Assembly: GCA_021827245.1 (NCBI GenBank)
Contig: JAKAWN010000417.1
Coordinates: 1 to 5,978 of the forward strand
DNA length: 5,978 bases
DNA from: Acidobacteriota bacterium
Lineage (GTDB): Bacteria; Acidobacteriota; Terriglobia; UBA7540
Direction: 5' to 3'
Below, piece by piece: positions 5,445-5,978 of the stretch (position 1 is the first letter of the stretch; each line of letters opens with the position of its first letter). The notes beneath the pieces are model-generated. The model had not been told where the DNA came from. It was given only the letters and a program-made list of their open reading frames with translations, and searched no databases. The position numbers were made by a program, and so were the translations under genes.

Positions 5445-5978
5445 GTAACCGCTCATTTTTTCCTTGCGTCAACCCGGGCGATGGATTCTTTGCGTCATGT
5501 GCCGCCGCCTGTCACCCTTTCCGCGCTGAACCGTGCAGAGCTTGAAGCGCTGCTGGCCGAACTGTTCGGTGAAATCGCCTCCCTGAAGCAGACGGTCGCC
5601 GAACTGCGCGAAGAGATCGCCCGGTTGAAAGGCCTGAAGGGCCGCCCGAACATCAAGCCGAGCGGCATGGAGACAGGAACCGCGCCGCCGAAGCCCCAGC
5701 AACAGGAGAAGCGGCCTGGCCGGGGCAAGGTTGCACCGCGGGTCGAAGTCGAAGAAGAGGTGATCCGGGTTGAGATCCCGCCAGGATCGGGTTTCAAAGG
5801 CCATGAACCGTTTCTGGTGCAGGATCTGGTGATTTCGGCGAAAGCGACCTGTTACCTGCGGGAACGCTGGATAACGCCGGCGGGCCGGACGATCCTGGCG
5901 CCATTGCCACAGGGGATCGAAGGCCATTTCGGAGCGGAATTGCGCCGCTTCGTGCTGGTGCAATACCACCAGGGTCAA
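5445..5978 (+). mobile_element. IS66-like insertion sequence, left portion
   Basis: A transposase frame starts at 5481 and is still open at the window edge. The left end is placed at GTAACCGCTCA (5445) because IS66-family ends typically begin GTAA. The 8-bp segment AAGTGTGA before it (5437-5444) would be the expected target duplication. Another GTAAC occurs at 5424, so the boundary may be off by a couple of dozen bases. The right end, its inverted repeat and the second target copy lie outside the window. With only 36 bp before the transposase start, there is no room for tnpA/tnpB accessory genes, consistent with the ISBst12-type subgroup that has only the tnpC-like gene. Confidence 0.6.
5481..5978 (+). 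CDS. IS66-like (TnpC/ISBst12-type) transposase, N-terminal part
   Basis: The first 166 residues are present, open to the window edge. Residues 14-50 form a leucine-rich coiled coil (LNRAELEALLAELFGEIA and on), then comes the characteristic RLKGLKGRPNIKPSGME (48-64), a Pro/Lys-rich basic linker (65-87), and the segment VEIPPGSGFKGHEPFLVQDL (97-116) leading to LRERWITPAGRTILAPLPQG. These match from memory a common group of alphaproteobacterial IS66-like transposases. The coiled coil is thought to support multimerisation. The catalytic DDE domain lies beyond the window. ATG 5481 is the first in-frame start after the stop at 5442-5444. No strong ribosome binding site is visible. The product would move the element and has no role in the transfer operon. 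Confidence 0.75.
   Translation, partial: MDSLRHVPPPVTLSALNRAELEALLAELFGEIASLKQTVAELREEIARLKGLKGRPNIKPSGMETGTAPPKPQQQEKRPGRGKVAPRVEVEEEVIRVEIPPGSGFKGHEPFLVQDLVISAKATCYLRERWITPAGRTILAPLPQGIEGHFGAELRRFVLVQYHQGQ

Noticed and set aside
5469..5978. Long open frame on the minus strand
   Set aside because: It is the antisense of the IS66-like transposase, whose plus-strand product has recognisable family features.

Overview
The window looks like accessory DNA, most likely part of a conjugative or mobilisable plasmid (or an integrated relative) from an alphaproteobacterium. The base composition is moderately GC-rich. A type IV coupling protein of the TrwB/VirD4/TraD kind sits in a tightly packed operon, and an IS66-like transposase of a type I associate with rhizobia and acetic acid bacteria begins at the right edge. 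I cannot name the species, and most of the small genes match no family I can name with confidence.

Left part (1-1627): a 38-bp hyphenated palindrome carrying three TCCGGA hexamers exactly 11 bp apart precedes a small ribbon-helix-helix-like protein gene (118-429, +). A noncoding gap of about 325 bp follows, full of short inverted repeats and including a nested 47-nt hairpin. Next comes an AT-rich gene of unknown function on the minus strand (755-1498) that looks recently acquired and has a possible PD-(D/E)XK-like QxK motif. A divergent regulatory region (1499-1627) with repeated CGATGCG motifs separates it from the rightward genes.

Middle part (1628-2477): two adjacent paralogous small genes (107 and 105 aa, family unknown) share a nearly identical C-terminal half. 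Each is followed by a related GC-rich hairpin just after its stop codon, so gene and hairpin appear to have been duplicated together.

Right part (2478-5409): a compact three-gene unit encodes a ParA/MinD-like NTPase with apparently degraded catalytic motifs, a 120-aa single-pass membrane protein, and the 593-aa coupling protein. Start and stop codons overlap or nearly touch throughout, so the three are probably translated as one unit, which suggests a joint role at the membrane in DNA transfer. A fourth start codon (5406) overlaps the stop of the coupling protein gene, but its frame ends after 12 codons where an IS66-like element seems to begin (about 5445 to beyond the window). The insertion has probably cut the operon immediately after the coupling protein gene.
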